Source of the DNA: Triplophysa rosa
Taxonomy: Eukaryota; Chordata; Actinopteri; Cypriniformes; Nemacheilidae
Assembly (NCBI RefSeq): GCF_024868665.1
Contig: NC_079890.1
Coordinates: 1,160,391 to 1,224,390 of the forward strand
Direction of reading: 5' to 3'
Length of the DNA stretch: 64,000 nt
The position numbers were made by a program, and so were the translations under genes. The notes below the pieces were generated by a model. That model made no database searches and was not told the DNA's origin. It was given only the letters and a program-made list of their open reading frames with translations. Position 1 is the stretch's first letter; every line of letters starts with the position of its first letter. Positions 11,691 through 20,103 of the stretch are shown here, in pieces.

Positions 11691-11811
11691 ATAAAATGCT
11701 TTTACAGAAGTGACTTAGGCCTACACTGCATTGTACATGTTATCAGGACTCAAACCTACGACCCTTTATACCGCTAACACAATGCTTTACCCATTGAGCC
11801 ACTGTCACATG
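11691..11811 (-). mobile_element. tRNA-derived SINE with L2-like tail
   Basis: On the minus strand it carries an A-box-like GGCTCAATGGG and a B-box GGTTTGAGTCC (11746-11756), then a tail TAAGTCACTTCTGTAAAAGC that resembles the 3' end of the L2 LINE at 12493-13534 (TAAGTCGCTTTGGATAAAAGC). The layout resembles HAmo-type cyprinid SINEs. It is diverged, and not a functional tRNA gene. Confidence 0.7.
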
Positions 11812-11989
11812 ATATGTTTAACATCTTTCTTCTTCTTAGGGTTGAGAGCCATCTAGTGATCGTTTTATGTATTTGTCACTGCAGTCAGCATTATACTGTA
11901 TCATTGTAATGTGATGGTATATGGTTGAACTAACTTGCATAACTGGAAATAGATGCTCAAAGATATTTGGCTGCCAAGTGGATTGATTT

Positions 11990-12018
11990 GAAAAAAAAAG
12001 ACCCCCCCCCAAAAAAAT
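11990..12018. repeat. Low-complexity A/C/A homopolymer tract
   Basis: Run of A, then ten C, then A: a likely slippage-prone, error-prone site. Confidence 0.85.
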
Positions 12019-12504
12019 AGAAGGCCTAGTTTTGTTGTATTCGTCATAAAACAGCTTCATACATGAACTATTAAACATGATATTTCTAGTAAAATTATGG
12101 TTATGCAAATAGTAACCTGCACATCTTTTACATGTTTTGCACGTTTATCTATCATTAGCCTATTAGTGGTCATTGTGATTATATTGATCATAGGTCACGT
12201 TATTTAGTTTATTTTCATTTACGTTTTTATTTGATCAGAACAAAATCACTAGATATGTTCTTTATTTGTTCAGATTATGATGTTGGATAGGCCTATGATT
12301 TTTTGTCATTTTGTTATGCAATGACAGATCAGATCTGATCACAGACATCAGATTCATCCGAGCAGAGCCGAAACACAACCCACAGCTAAAGAAAATCAAG
12401 TTTGCTGTTTTATTTATCTTGTGCTTCTGCTTAGAGTAACAAGTGATGGAAAACGGGAGAGATGAATGAAATAAAAACTTTATATAGACAAACACTTTAT
12501 ATAG

Positions 12505-13534
12505 ACACACCCAGATCTACATCTCATTTCACCCAGACGATACCACTGTAGCAGCTCGCATTACAGCCTGCCTAGAGGACATCTCAGCTTGGATGAAAGA
12601 GCATCACCTCCAGCTGAACCCTGCCAAGACGGAACTACTCGTGTTTCCGGCACACCCCACGGTGCAACACGATCTCACCATCCGACTTTGCAATACCACA
12701 ATCACTCCTTCCAAAACAGCCAGGAACCTCGGAGTCATATTTGATGAACAGCTGTCCTTCAACGATCACATTGCAAAGACAACGCGGTCATGCCGATATG
12801 CCTTATTCTACATGAGAAAGGTCAGACCTCATCTGACTGAGCATGCGGCACAACTCCTTGTCCAGGCCCTGGTCATCTCAAGGTTGGACTACAGCGACGC
12901 TCTCTTTGCCGGTCTTCCTGCAAAGGCTATCAAACCACTCCAGCTGGTTCAGAACGCAGCAGCACACCTCATCTTCCAACAGCCCAAAAGGGCTCAAGTG
13001 ACGCCCCTTTTCATCTCTCTCCACTGGCTACCGGTTGAAGCCCGTATCAGATTCAAGTCACTAATGCTTGCCTACAGGACTATCACCGGATCTGCACCGG
13101 CATACTTTCACACCCTCCTACACTCCTACACCCCATCAAGATCCCTGCATTCAGCAAACCAGCGGCGTCTTGTATTGCCTTCTCATACGGGCAGTAAATC
13201 ACTTTCCCGCACTTTCTCCTTCAGAACTCCTTCCTGGTGGAACATTCTTCCTAACTCGGTCCGGTCAACCACACCTCTCAGTCACAACATTCAAAAAACT
13301 ACTTCAAACCATCTCTTCTGTGAACACTCGACAGACAAATGAGAGAATTTTTTTAAATAATAAATAAAAAACTAACCCTTTCTCTTCCTCTCAACAGGTA
13401 TTGTTCTGTCTTTTGTTGAAACTAGTAACTTTGTATTATTGCTCCTGTATGACATATCGCTTATTGCTCCCTGAACTCTCTGTAAGTCGCTTTGGATAAA
13501 AGCGTCTGCTAAATGACTAAATGTAAATGTAAAT
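12505..13534 (+). mobile_element. 5'-truncated L2-type LINE (reverse transcriptase C-terminus and 3' tail)
   Basis: The retained frame starts within the RT domain (TQIYISFHPDDTTVAARI, ISAWMKEHHLQLNPAKTELL). It continues through the thumb-region blocks typical of teleost L2/CR1-like elements (ARNLGVIFDEQLSF, SRLDYSDALFAGLP, LHWLPVEARIRFKSL, FSFRTPSWWN). The RT frame is open to 13342 but shifts near 13280, where the consensus TTFKKLLQT continues in another frame. The 3' end is the L2-like GTAAGTCGCTTTGGATAAA..GCGTCTGCTAAATG with ATGTAA repeats. A CTTTATATAGACA duplication sits just upstream. Dead copy. Confidence 0.9.
12593..13342 (+). pseudogene. LINE reverse-transcriptase fragment (249 codons)
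   Basis: C-terminal part of a non-LTR retrotransposon ORF2-like protein. The endonuclease, the fingers/palm core and its YADD catalytic box are missing because of 5' truncation, and the last 20 or so residues are out of frame. It cannot be active. The open frame persists, which suggests fairly recent insertion. Confidence 0.85.
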
Positions 13535-13662
13535 ATGACTGAAGGTAATTTATTACCAACATTCTTTAGATACAAAGCTATTAAAATACTTGTAAAATAG
13601 TTATTTAAACGCTTACATTAAGCGACCCCTAGTTGTTATTAATTAATTTGTTTATTTGGTAT

Positions 13663-14384
13663 TAGGGCTGTCAGGATTATGAAATTTGACTGACGATTAA
13701 TTGTCTAATAAATCATTGCGATTATGGCGATTAATTGTCTGTTTTAGGGCTTTGGCGATTATGACGATTAATTGTCTGTTTTTGAGCTTTGACATTTAAT
13801 TCTCATTCATTTTTGATTCAGCGATTGAAATGACCATATTGTTCTGAATACAAGACTATGCTTTTTTCTTGGACATACATCGGAAAAAATTGGGTCATCA
13901 TATATTTAAGGTTTAGGCTTTTACCTGTCAATAATACAACCACCAAATACTTGTAAATGAAGTAAATTGATCAGGTGTGAATTGAAGCCCCCATTAAAAT
14001 ACTATCAGTCATAGAAAAGCTTCTAGTCTGTTTTTTTCTCACTTGCAAGACTACAGTAAAATTTTACTTGTGTGTTAATGAAATTTTGGTAGACTGGTTT
14101 TCACACTGAGATTTGCTTAAATAATATTCAATTGTACTGCAGGTAATTTTTATGGTATATGTTTTAGTTTTTTTCTTATGTGATTGTGTTGTGGTGGTAC
14201 ATTTTACAAGTGTTACCATGCTTTAGTAACAATATTATACACTAAAATATGCAATATGCAGATGCACTACAGCTCCCCCTAGTGTCTTCTATAGAGATGT
14301 GCGATAATTGCGATGATCCGAAATCATCGCGATGAGGTCAAACAATCGCGATGAGACGATTATTTAATAATCGTGACAGCCCTA
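13663..14384. mobile_element. hAT-type element (722 bp) with perfect 8-bp TSD
   Basis: Left terminus TAGGGCTGTCAGGATTAT, right terminus ATAATCGTGACAGCCCTA, flanked by the exact duplication TTTGGTAT (13655-13662 and 14385-14392). Inside, GCGATTA..GATTAATTGTCTG is repeated in tandem near 13720-13785, and GCGATGA-rich repeats lie near the right end. No transposase frame. It ends about 260 bp before the snrpa1 start codon. A related element with a nested insertion lies at 24497-25212. Confidence 0.93.
14271..14286 (-). promoter_or_regulatory. CTCF-like motif inside the hAT element
   Basis: On the minus strand the sequence reads GACACTAGGGGGAGCT, close to the CTCF core CCACTAGGGGGCAG. A motif match only; occupancy unknown. 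Confidence 0.35.
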
Positions 14385-14392
14385 TTTGGTAT

Positions 14393-14642
14393 TATATTGT
14401 TATAGTTCAATTTGGGGGTTTTGACGGTTGTCCATTTAATAAAAAAGATGTGTATCCGGTCCAATCCTCCAGTCCGCCCGGTGGCGCTGTAGATCCACGC
14501 AACTTCCTCTCCGAGAAAACAGAAGAACAGTCGTTTCCGGTTGGCGGCAGGTTTCCGCGTGCGTTAAACGCAGACGACAATAAACTTCTCTTCAGAGATT
14601 GATTTTTATTTTCTCCAGTTTGTTTTCTTGTCAGCTGTCGAC
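14393..14642 (+). promoter_or_regulatory. snrpa1: snrpa1 promoter and 5' UTR region
   Basis: Short interval between the hAT element and the snrpa1 ATG. It is richer in GC than the flanks (CCGCCCGGTGGCGCTG, TTTCCGGTTGGCGGC) and has several CTTCC/TTTCCGG ETS-type cores. No TATA box is obvious. The transcription start is not determinable; the ATG context is GACATGG. Confidence 0.5.
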
Positions 14643-14724
14643 ATGGTGAAACTGACGGCGGAATTAATCGAGCAGGCGGCTCAGTACACGAACCCTGTGC
14701 GGGACCGAGAGTTGGATCTGCGCG
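14643..14724 (+). CDS. snrpa1: snrpa1 exon 1
   Basis: Start codon and residues to ELDLR; donor gtgagt after 1 nt of the Gly codon. Confidence 0.95.
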
Positions 14725-17257
14725 GTGAGTCGAAGCTTCAGGCCCGGGCGTCTCAATGGCTCCTTTCTTTGTACAGTATTAAAACTTCACTTGGTGTCTC
14801 TGCAGGCTATAAAATCCCTGTGCTGGAGAATCTGGGAGCCACACTCGATCAGTTTGATACCATTGATTTCTCAGACAACGAGATCAGGAAGCTGGACGGA
14901 TTTCCACTGCTGAAGCGACTCAAGACACTCATGATGAACAACAACAGAATTTGGTGAGACAGACACGTTTCTTTTGCGAAAACATGCTTTTACTAAGCTT
15001 TATTAAGTATATCCATAACCACAGTTTTAGTACAAATACCATGGTTAAACTGTGTTTACTGTAGCAAAAAAAAAAACGTGGCCGATTTGTCTTACCACTG
15101 GTTACCATCGAATCTTTGTTTTAGGATCTTTGCAGTATTCTGTTAATGACGGCACGAGTTTTCCATTTAAGAAGTTGTTGCATAGCACCGAGCGGCAGTA
15201 TTTAGCCAGTGTAAAGACATAAGATGAAAACATTCAAATGTGCACATTGTGCTTTCGTGAACATACACAGTTCATATAGACACATTCTTAATGGTTGTTT
15301 TCCCGCGTATGTTGCAGCCGAATTGGAGAAAACCTGGAGCTGGCTTTAACAAATCTGAGGGAGCTGGTTCTCACAAGCAACAACATCCAAGAGCTGGTGA
15401 GTTCAAAGATTACACGCCTGTAATCACGTGATCAAATGTTGTGAGCTGTTTCCTTGAAAATGAAACTGTGGGTTTTTAACAGGGCGATTTGGATCCTCTG
15501 GCATCAGTGAAAACAATGACCCTGCTCAGGTCTGTCCTGCATTAACCATCGATTTACGCAACGTGCCGCGTAAGAAAATCCAATCTTTGCTTTCTTCCTT
15601 TCAGTTTGCTCCGAAATCCCGTTACCAACAAAAAACATTACAGATTGTACGTCATCAACAAACTTCCGCAGATCCGCGTTCTGGACTTCCAGAAGGTCAA
15701 ACTGAAGGTAGCGCTGAACTGTTCAATGAAGCGGGATGTGACGGGGAGTGACTGAAATGGTTATGTGCAGAATGTGTCTGATGTGTTATTCAGCGTTTAT
15801 TAAGTACTAATCACTTCTGAATGGAGTATAGCACCCCGGTCCATGATGTAGTGTTTTGTCAACGTTTGCTTGAACTTTCTGATGTATCGCCGTAGGAACG
15901 TCAAGAGGCTGAACAAATGTTCAAAGGCAAACGCGGTGCTCAGCTTGCGAAGGATATTGCCAAGCGAACCAAAACGTAAGATGAAAGTCCTTGATCGAGC
16001 TCAGCTCTCCCGAATGACCGGACTGTGGAAGTGGGTTATAAGCGCAACATCTTGAAGATTTAGAATCGATGCCGATTTGGCCACCCAATGCTCACATTTC
16101 CACCTAAAACTAAATGAAGCTTACACAAAACAATCACAACACGACGGTGTTTCTCTGGAGAGCTGGCTCGAGGCATTTCTCTCGTATCTGTTTATTAATA
16201 TTGATAAGAAAGTGAAGATACTACACTGTGATTGGGTGAACAGAAGTTGAAAGGCTGTAGAAGGAAACCCTGGCGTGTGATTTCAAACCCAGATTTGCTC
16301 TGTTTTCAGGTTCACACCGGGAGCTGGACTTCAGGCTGAGAAGAAAACAGGACCTTCGGCTGCAGATGTTGAAGCTATCAAGGCATGGCATTATATGATG
16401 TATATATGCATTTAACGGAGGTTGCGCTGCAAATAATTGTCGTTCACCGTGATGGACTGAGTTGTGAAACACAGGGAACAGTTTAGAAACCTCGATGCAA
16501 CCTCTGAGATGTGCATATCTGTCTGAAGTGGCAGTTTAATGTGTTATTCATTTTTGTGTATCGTTTTGTGCGCGTGTAGAATGCTATAGCTAATGCCACG
16601 TCACTGGCTGAAGTGGAGCGTTTGAAGGGACTTCTGCAGGCCGGACAGATTCCTGGACGAGAAATGAAATCAGGTAAAGCGATCACGCTCGATTCAAATG
16701 AAATCTCACTTTTTATATTTGTGAGCATGTGGCGATGAACAGACGAGCAATTCAAGTGATAGTTCACCCAAACAATCAAAATTCTGTCATTTACTCACCC
16801 TCGTGTATTTTCGAACCTGCATGACTTTTTCTTCCACAGGACACAAAAGAAGATATTTTGAAGAGTGTTGTTAGGTTTGTGTCCATACAATAGAAGTGAA
16901 TGGGTGCCAGTGCTGTTCGGTTGCCAACATTTTTCAAAAGATCTTCTTTTGTGTTCTGTGGAAGAAAGAAAGTCATAAAGGTTTGAAATGACATCATTTT
17001 CAATTTTGGGTGAACTATCACTTTAATGTGTCCACCTCGACAGTATCGAATCGAATGGCAATTTGACCCCGTAAGGCTTTTCAGAAACGTTTTGCTGTAT
17101 TTTAGAAGCCGCTAACATGGTGGAGGAGGAAGAGGAGGAGATGCAGGAGGAAGAGCAGGAATCAGTCATGATGTACGGTGACATGCAGGGCACGGGAGAG
17201 GGAGAGAACGGAGACGACGACGACATGCAGCAAGACATGAATGTTAATGGATCATAG
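14643..17257 (+). CDS. snrpa1: snrpa1, U2 small nuclear ribonucleoprotein A' (complete, 9 exons)
   Basis: Nine exons (14643-14724, 14806-14953, 15318-15396, 15483-15529, 15605-15707, 15896-15975, 16310-16382, 16580-16673, 17106-17257) join to 858 nt, a 285-residue protein. U2A' pairs with U2B'' and binds stem-loop IV of U2 snRNA in the spliceosome. It begins MVKLTAELIEQAAQYTNPVR. Leucine-rich repeats cover about residues 20-150 (LDQFDTIDFSDNEIRKLDGF, LRELVLTSNNIQELGDLDPL, YRLYVINKLPQIRVLDFQKV). A basic MFKGKRGAQLAKDIAKR helix and the LAEVERLKGLLQAGQIPGRE block follow. The tail is long and acidic; the total is about 30 residues more than the roughly 255 of the human protein. Intron 7 has a GC donor; the rest are GT-AG. 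Polyadenylation signals lie at 17321-17393. Confidence 0.97.
14806..14953 (+). CDS. snrpa1: snrpa1 exon 2
   Basis: Acceptor ctgcag. Encodes GYKIPVLENLGATLDQFD through LMMNNNRI, the first leucine-rich repeats. Donor gtgaga. Confidence 0.95.
15318..15396 (+). CDS. snrpa1: snrpa1 exon 3
   Basis: Acceptor gttgcag, donor gtgagt. Encodes RIGENLELALTNLRELVL and SNNIQEL. Confidence 0.95.
15483..15529 (+). CDS. snrpa1: snrpa1 exon 4 (47 nt)
   Basis: Acceptor taacag, donor gtctgt. Encodes GDLDPLASVKTMTLL. Its size is not a multiple of 3, so skipping would shift the frame. Confidence 0.93.
15605..15707 (+). CDS. snrpa1: snrpa1 exon 5
   Basis: Acceptor tttcag, donor gtagcg. Encodes LLRNPVTNKKHYRLYV and LPQIRVLDFQKVKLK, the leucine-rich-repeat cap. 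Confidence 0.95.
15896..15975 (+). CDS. snrpa1: snrpa1 exon 6
   Basis: Acceptor cgtag, donor gtaaga. Encodes ERQEAEQMFKGKRGAQLAKD and IAKRTK. Confidence 0.95.
16310..16382 (+). CDS. snrpa1: snrpa1 exon 7, non-canonical GC donor
   Basis: Acceptor ttttcag. Encodes FTPGAGLQAEKKTGPSAADV then EAIK. The family sequence continues EAIK-NAIAN at exactly the next exon, so the donor must be AAG|gcatgg, a GC-AG intron. No GT at this point keeps the frame. Confidence 0.88.
16580..16673 (+). CDS. snrpa1: snrpa1 exon 8
   Basis: Acceptor gtgtag, donor gtaaag. Encodes NAIANATSLAEVERLKGLLQ then AGQIPGREMKS. Confidence 0.95.
16751..17025. mobile_element. Angel-like element in snrpa1 intron 8
   Basis: Near-complete inverted-repeat element: GTGATAGTTCACCC at the left, GGGTGAACTATCACTTT at the right, with internal mirrored blocks (TTCCACAGGACACAAAAGAA and TTTTGTGTTCTGTGGAA). 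It takes up most of the 432-nt intron. It would fold into a long hairpin in the pre-mRNA. Confidence 0.88.
17106..17257 (+). CDS. snrpa1: snrpa1 exon 9, acidic C-terminus
   Basis: Acceptor tttag. Encodes EAANMVEEEEEEMQEEEQ, a Gly/Asp/Met-rich middle and QQDMNVNGS, then TAG. The Glu/Asp-rich tail is longer than in the human protein. Confidence 0.93.
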
Positions 17258-17400
17258 TGATTTTGTTGTTTTCAGAGCTGTGTGAGACGCAGTACATGTT
17301 TTGGTTGTATTTTTTTGTAAATTAAAGTACATTAAACTTTTTTTTATTAAAAGTAATGTGAATTTAGTTTGATTTAAACCTGCGCAAAATAAACTCATTT
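17258..17400 (+). terminator. snrpa1: snrpa1 3' UTR and poly(A) signals
   Basis: Candidate signals ATTAAA at 17321 and 17331, and AATAAA at 17388. Any of them would give a very short 3' UTR. Confidence 0.7.
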
Positions 17401-17895
17401 ATTCTTGATGAGCTGTTTTTAACTACATAGTGTCCTTCCTCTAAAAATATAGTTCTTTAATGTAATGTAATAGTATATTAAGGGTTATTTATGGGAATAA
17501 AGATGGAAACAAGACTAGAAATAGAAACCAGGCGATTCGTTAGTCAATTATATATATATATTTTTTAAATTCTGTTATCTACGTTTTGCTTTTTCATTAA
17601 AAAACCGGCTAGACAGGGTGGGAAAACATGATCAACAATGTTTATATTGCGAAAAATATTCTAATCACATACGCCGTGTTGTCATTTGTAAAATTTGGTG
17701 TAATGTCTCCACCTGGCGTTTGGTTCTGGCATCTGCAAGACTGGAGCGCGTGTCCCCACGTCATCTTAAAGCTGATTGGTTGAGGTCTTGGCTACGGAAA
17801 TCCGTGCTGCGTTTACTTTAGCATCGGTGCATCTGTAAGCTGTAAACGTGGTGATTATTAAATGTTTTCATAACAACACACTAAAACATTTGAAG
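17401..17895 (+). promoter_or_regulatory. selenos: snrpa1-selenos spacer and selenos promoter
   Basis: About 500 bp between the snrpa1 poly(A) signals and the selenos ATG. The distal part is AT-rich (a TATATATA run near 17550). The proximal part is more GC-rich and carries the ATF6-type site and CCAAT box listed separately. No TATA box is placed convincingly. Confidence 0.6.
17756..17779 (-). promoter_or_regulatory. selenos: ATF6/XBP1-type unfolded-protein-response element plus CCAAT box
   Basis: On the minus strand CCAAT (17775-17779) is followed after 11 nt by TGACGTGG (17756-17763). TGACGTGG is the ATF6/XBP1 UPRE core, and CCACG/CCAAT pairs define the ER-stress element, although that normally has CCAAT-N9-CCACG on one strand. 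It lies about 130 bp before the selenos ATG. Human SELENOS is known to be ER-stress induced. The arrangement here is a variant, and function is inferred. Confidence 0.6.
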
Positions 17896-17977
17896 ATGGA
17901 AGCGGCAGACGATGCCCGTGTGAGTAATGAAGGTGTGCCTCCTCAAAACCAAGATCTGACTTTAATTCACACATCCG
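17896..17977 (+). CDS. selenos: selenos exon 1
   Basis: ATG in GAAGATGG context; encodes [18 protein letters not shown] and DLTLIHTS; donor gtatgt. Confidence 0.93.
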
Positions 17978-20103
17978 GTATGTACACACGAGCCAGCTCC
18001 GTTCACTCGAGCGTCATTTTAGCATTGATTAAGATATGAAATATATATCAGCTTGTTTGATATCGTCTGTACGGATATGGGTTATAAAAGGGCTCGAAGG
18101 GGAAATGTTAGCGTAGACGTCATCACTTTTAGATGGACGCAGAGCTGAACTGTGGAATGACTTGCACATAAACAGTAGAACTCAAGGAGACACTGCGTCA
18201 CATCATTTCATTGACATAAACACGTCTTTAATGCAATATTCAATCAAATAACTTTTAATTTTGACATTGATCTCTAAATCTACGTTTAATACTGTAGATA
18301 CTAGGTCCTGACACTTGTTGGCTGCGTTTTGTTTGTTCACTATCTTCCACAACAAATCCATTTAAATAAATGAATTGATGCATTGGTATTTTTGTATTGA
18401 ACTTGTAATATATATATGTGTGTATGTGTGAAGAGTTTGTTTCCAAAATGAGATAAATAAATTTCAAAAATCATGTTTGTTATTATGTTATCATGTTTTT
18501 ATTGTGTTAGCTAGCTGTATTTTTTGACTTATTATGGCTTAGATCAAATCAAAGGATTCTTAATTATATATATATATAAACTGTACAGTATATTATTTTC
18601 AAGCTATTCTACAAAAACATACTTCAGTGTCTGCTGTGTTTTCAAAAACATGCCTATGGACTTTACTGTAATAATTGTATCGCCTTCCACAGTTGCTGCT
18701 TTTCTGTCTGACTATGGCTGGTATCTTTTGTTTCTCGGCGTGGGAGTCTATCTTCTCATCCAACATCTCAGTAAGAAGCGATCCGGAGGAAATGAGAGCC
18801 AGTCTGCCTCAGCGGTGAACCAAGGTCAGAATAAAGAATGTCTGATCTCTAAAAACGCAAAAAATGCATTGCAAATATTTCAGACATGAACATGTACGTG
18901 TTCATCCGCAGACCCCGCATCTGTGGCGAGACGTCAGGAGGCTGTCGAGGTGTCCAGGCAGAGAATGCAAGAAGAACTGAACGCCAGAGCTGAAGAATTC
19001 AAAGAGAAGCAAAAGCGGGTGAGCTGTAGGAACGTGATATCAGGCCATGCGTTTGAGATCTTGTGAGCAGTACTCATGCTGGTTTATCTGACCTTTGTAG
19101 CTCGAGGAGGAGAAAAGAAGACAGAAAATCGAGATGTGGGAAAGTATGAAGGAAGGAAAGAGTTTCAAAGGCAACGCACGAGTTGCACAAGTAAGACGTC
19201 TGGGACGTTTGCGCTGTTCTGAGACTTAATCTCCTGGCCTTTGTTTTTACGTAATCTTTCTTATTTCCTGCAGAACACTGAAGAGGCCTCGTCCTCCACC
19301 GTTTTGAAACCAAAGACAGATCAAAGGCTTCGTAACAGTGGTATGCATTTCTGATATCCTAGAGGATATTACAATATTATAGTCCCGACAAAGTTGTGAA
19401 AAATTCAGATTACACTGAATCAGAATTCAGAAGAGATTTATTGTCGTTGTTTAGTGCTAAAGACACTTACAATTATAGAATAATATTAAAATCGTTCAAT
19501 TATAGAAGTGTACTATATAAACTATACAATGTCATTATATAGCATGAGTGTTATGACAGACAACTCGTACTGTAGTTTTTAAGCCTATAAAGTTAGTATA
19601 ATATATCACTCTATAGTTAATTTTGTTATTCAGTGAGAAAGATGATTTTTAGAAAAAGATCCATTTTTGGATAATCCAGTGAATGGGTGTGAATATAACT
19701 TCAGTTTACACACAAGTTAAAAACAGAATGACGAAGCATATCGTTCTGATTAGTTGAGTCACGCTGTTGTAAAATAGTCGATGTATAAACACTGTAAAGA
19801 GGTCGTGTCTTTTACTTGGTACTCTTTGGATACCAGAGCACTATTGTACTATTTATATCATCCGAGCGGTCTGTTTTTCCCAGCGGAAGATCGTTGTCCC
19901 AGTTGCTAAATTTAAAATCTCTATAAAAAGCCAAATCCCTAAATGAGTCGAGTGTTGTGTATTATTAGTCTTAGTTCTCCAAACGGATTTATTCTGGTGT
20001 CTGTTTCTTGTGTTCAGGATATAATCCTCTGTCTGGAGATGGAGGAGGAACGTGCTCCTGGAGACCCGGCAGGAGAGGGCCTTCCGCGGGTGGATGAGGT
20101 TAA
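17896..20103 (+). CDS. selenos: selenos, selenoprotein S / VIMP (complete, 6 exons, TGA = selenocysteine)
   Basis: Exons 17896-17977, 18693-18824, 18912-19018, 19101-19190, 19274-19340 and 20018-20103 give 564 nt: 187 residues including selenocysteine 186. The protein is a single-pass ER-membrane member of the Derlin-VCP retrotranslocation (ERAD) complex. Visible parts are a short lumenal N-terminus, a membrane segment at about 33-52 ([19 protein letters not shown]), a charged coiled-coil at about 76-137 ([33 protein letters not shown]), and a Gly/Arg-rich tail [20 protein letters not shown] ending GGUG. Cys172 and Sec186 match the human Cys174-Sec188 redox pair. In-frame TGA at 20095 is followed by Gly and TAA at 20101. 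A SECIS candidate lies in the 3' UTR. Standard ORF callers will truncate this gene or miss the end. Confidence 0.97.
18693..18824 (+). CDS. selenos: selenos exon 2, transmembrane segment
   Basis: Acceptor ttccacag. Encodes [20 protein letters not shown] then [13 protein letters not shown], the membrane anchor followed by a positive cytosolic flank. Donor gtcaga. Confidence 0.95.
18912..19018 (+). CDS. selenos: selenos exon 3, VCP-interacting region
   Basis: Acceptor ccgcag, donor gtgagc. Encodes [20 protein letters not shown] and [16 protein letters not shown]. It corresponds to the VIM motif and coiled-coil of the mammalian protein, with the VIM Ala-Ala pair replaced by Val-Ser. Confidence 0.94.
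19101..19190 (+). CDS. selenos: selenos exon 4
   Basis: Acceptor ttgtag, donor gtaaga; 90 nt, frame-neutral. Encodes [20 protein letters not shown] then [10 protein letters not shown]. Confidence 0.96.
19274..19340 (+). CDS. selenos: selenos exon 5
   Basis: Acceptor ctgcag, donor gtatgc. Encodes [20 protein letters not shown] and NS, a Ser/Lys-rich linker. Confidence 0.93.
20018..20103 (+). CDS. selenos: selenos exon 6 with selenocysteine codon
   Basis: Acceptor gttcag. Reads [27 protein letters not shown], then TAA at 20101-20103. The TGA at 20095-20097 is the selenocysteine codon, at the same place as in the family. Confidence 0.96.

Noticed and set aside
11740..11811. Possible tRNA gene on the minus strand
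   Set aside because: A- and B-box-like words are present, but the cloverleaf is not complete and an L2-type tail follows, so it is a SINE.
12593..13342. Reverse-transcriptase frame as a host gene
   Set aside because: It is the 3' end of an L2-type LINE: 5'-truncated, frameshifted near its end, and followed by the LINE tail.
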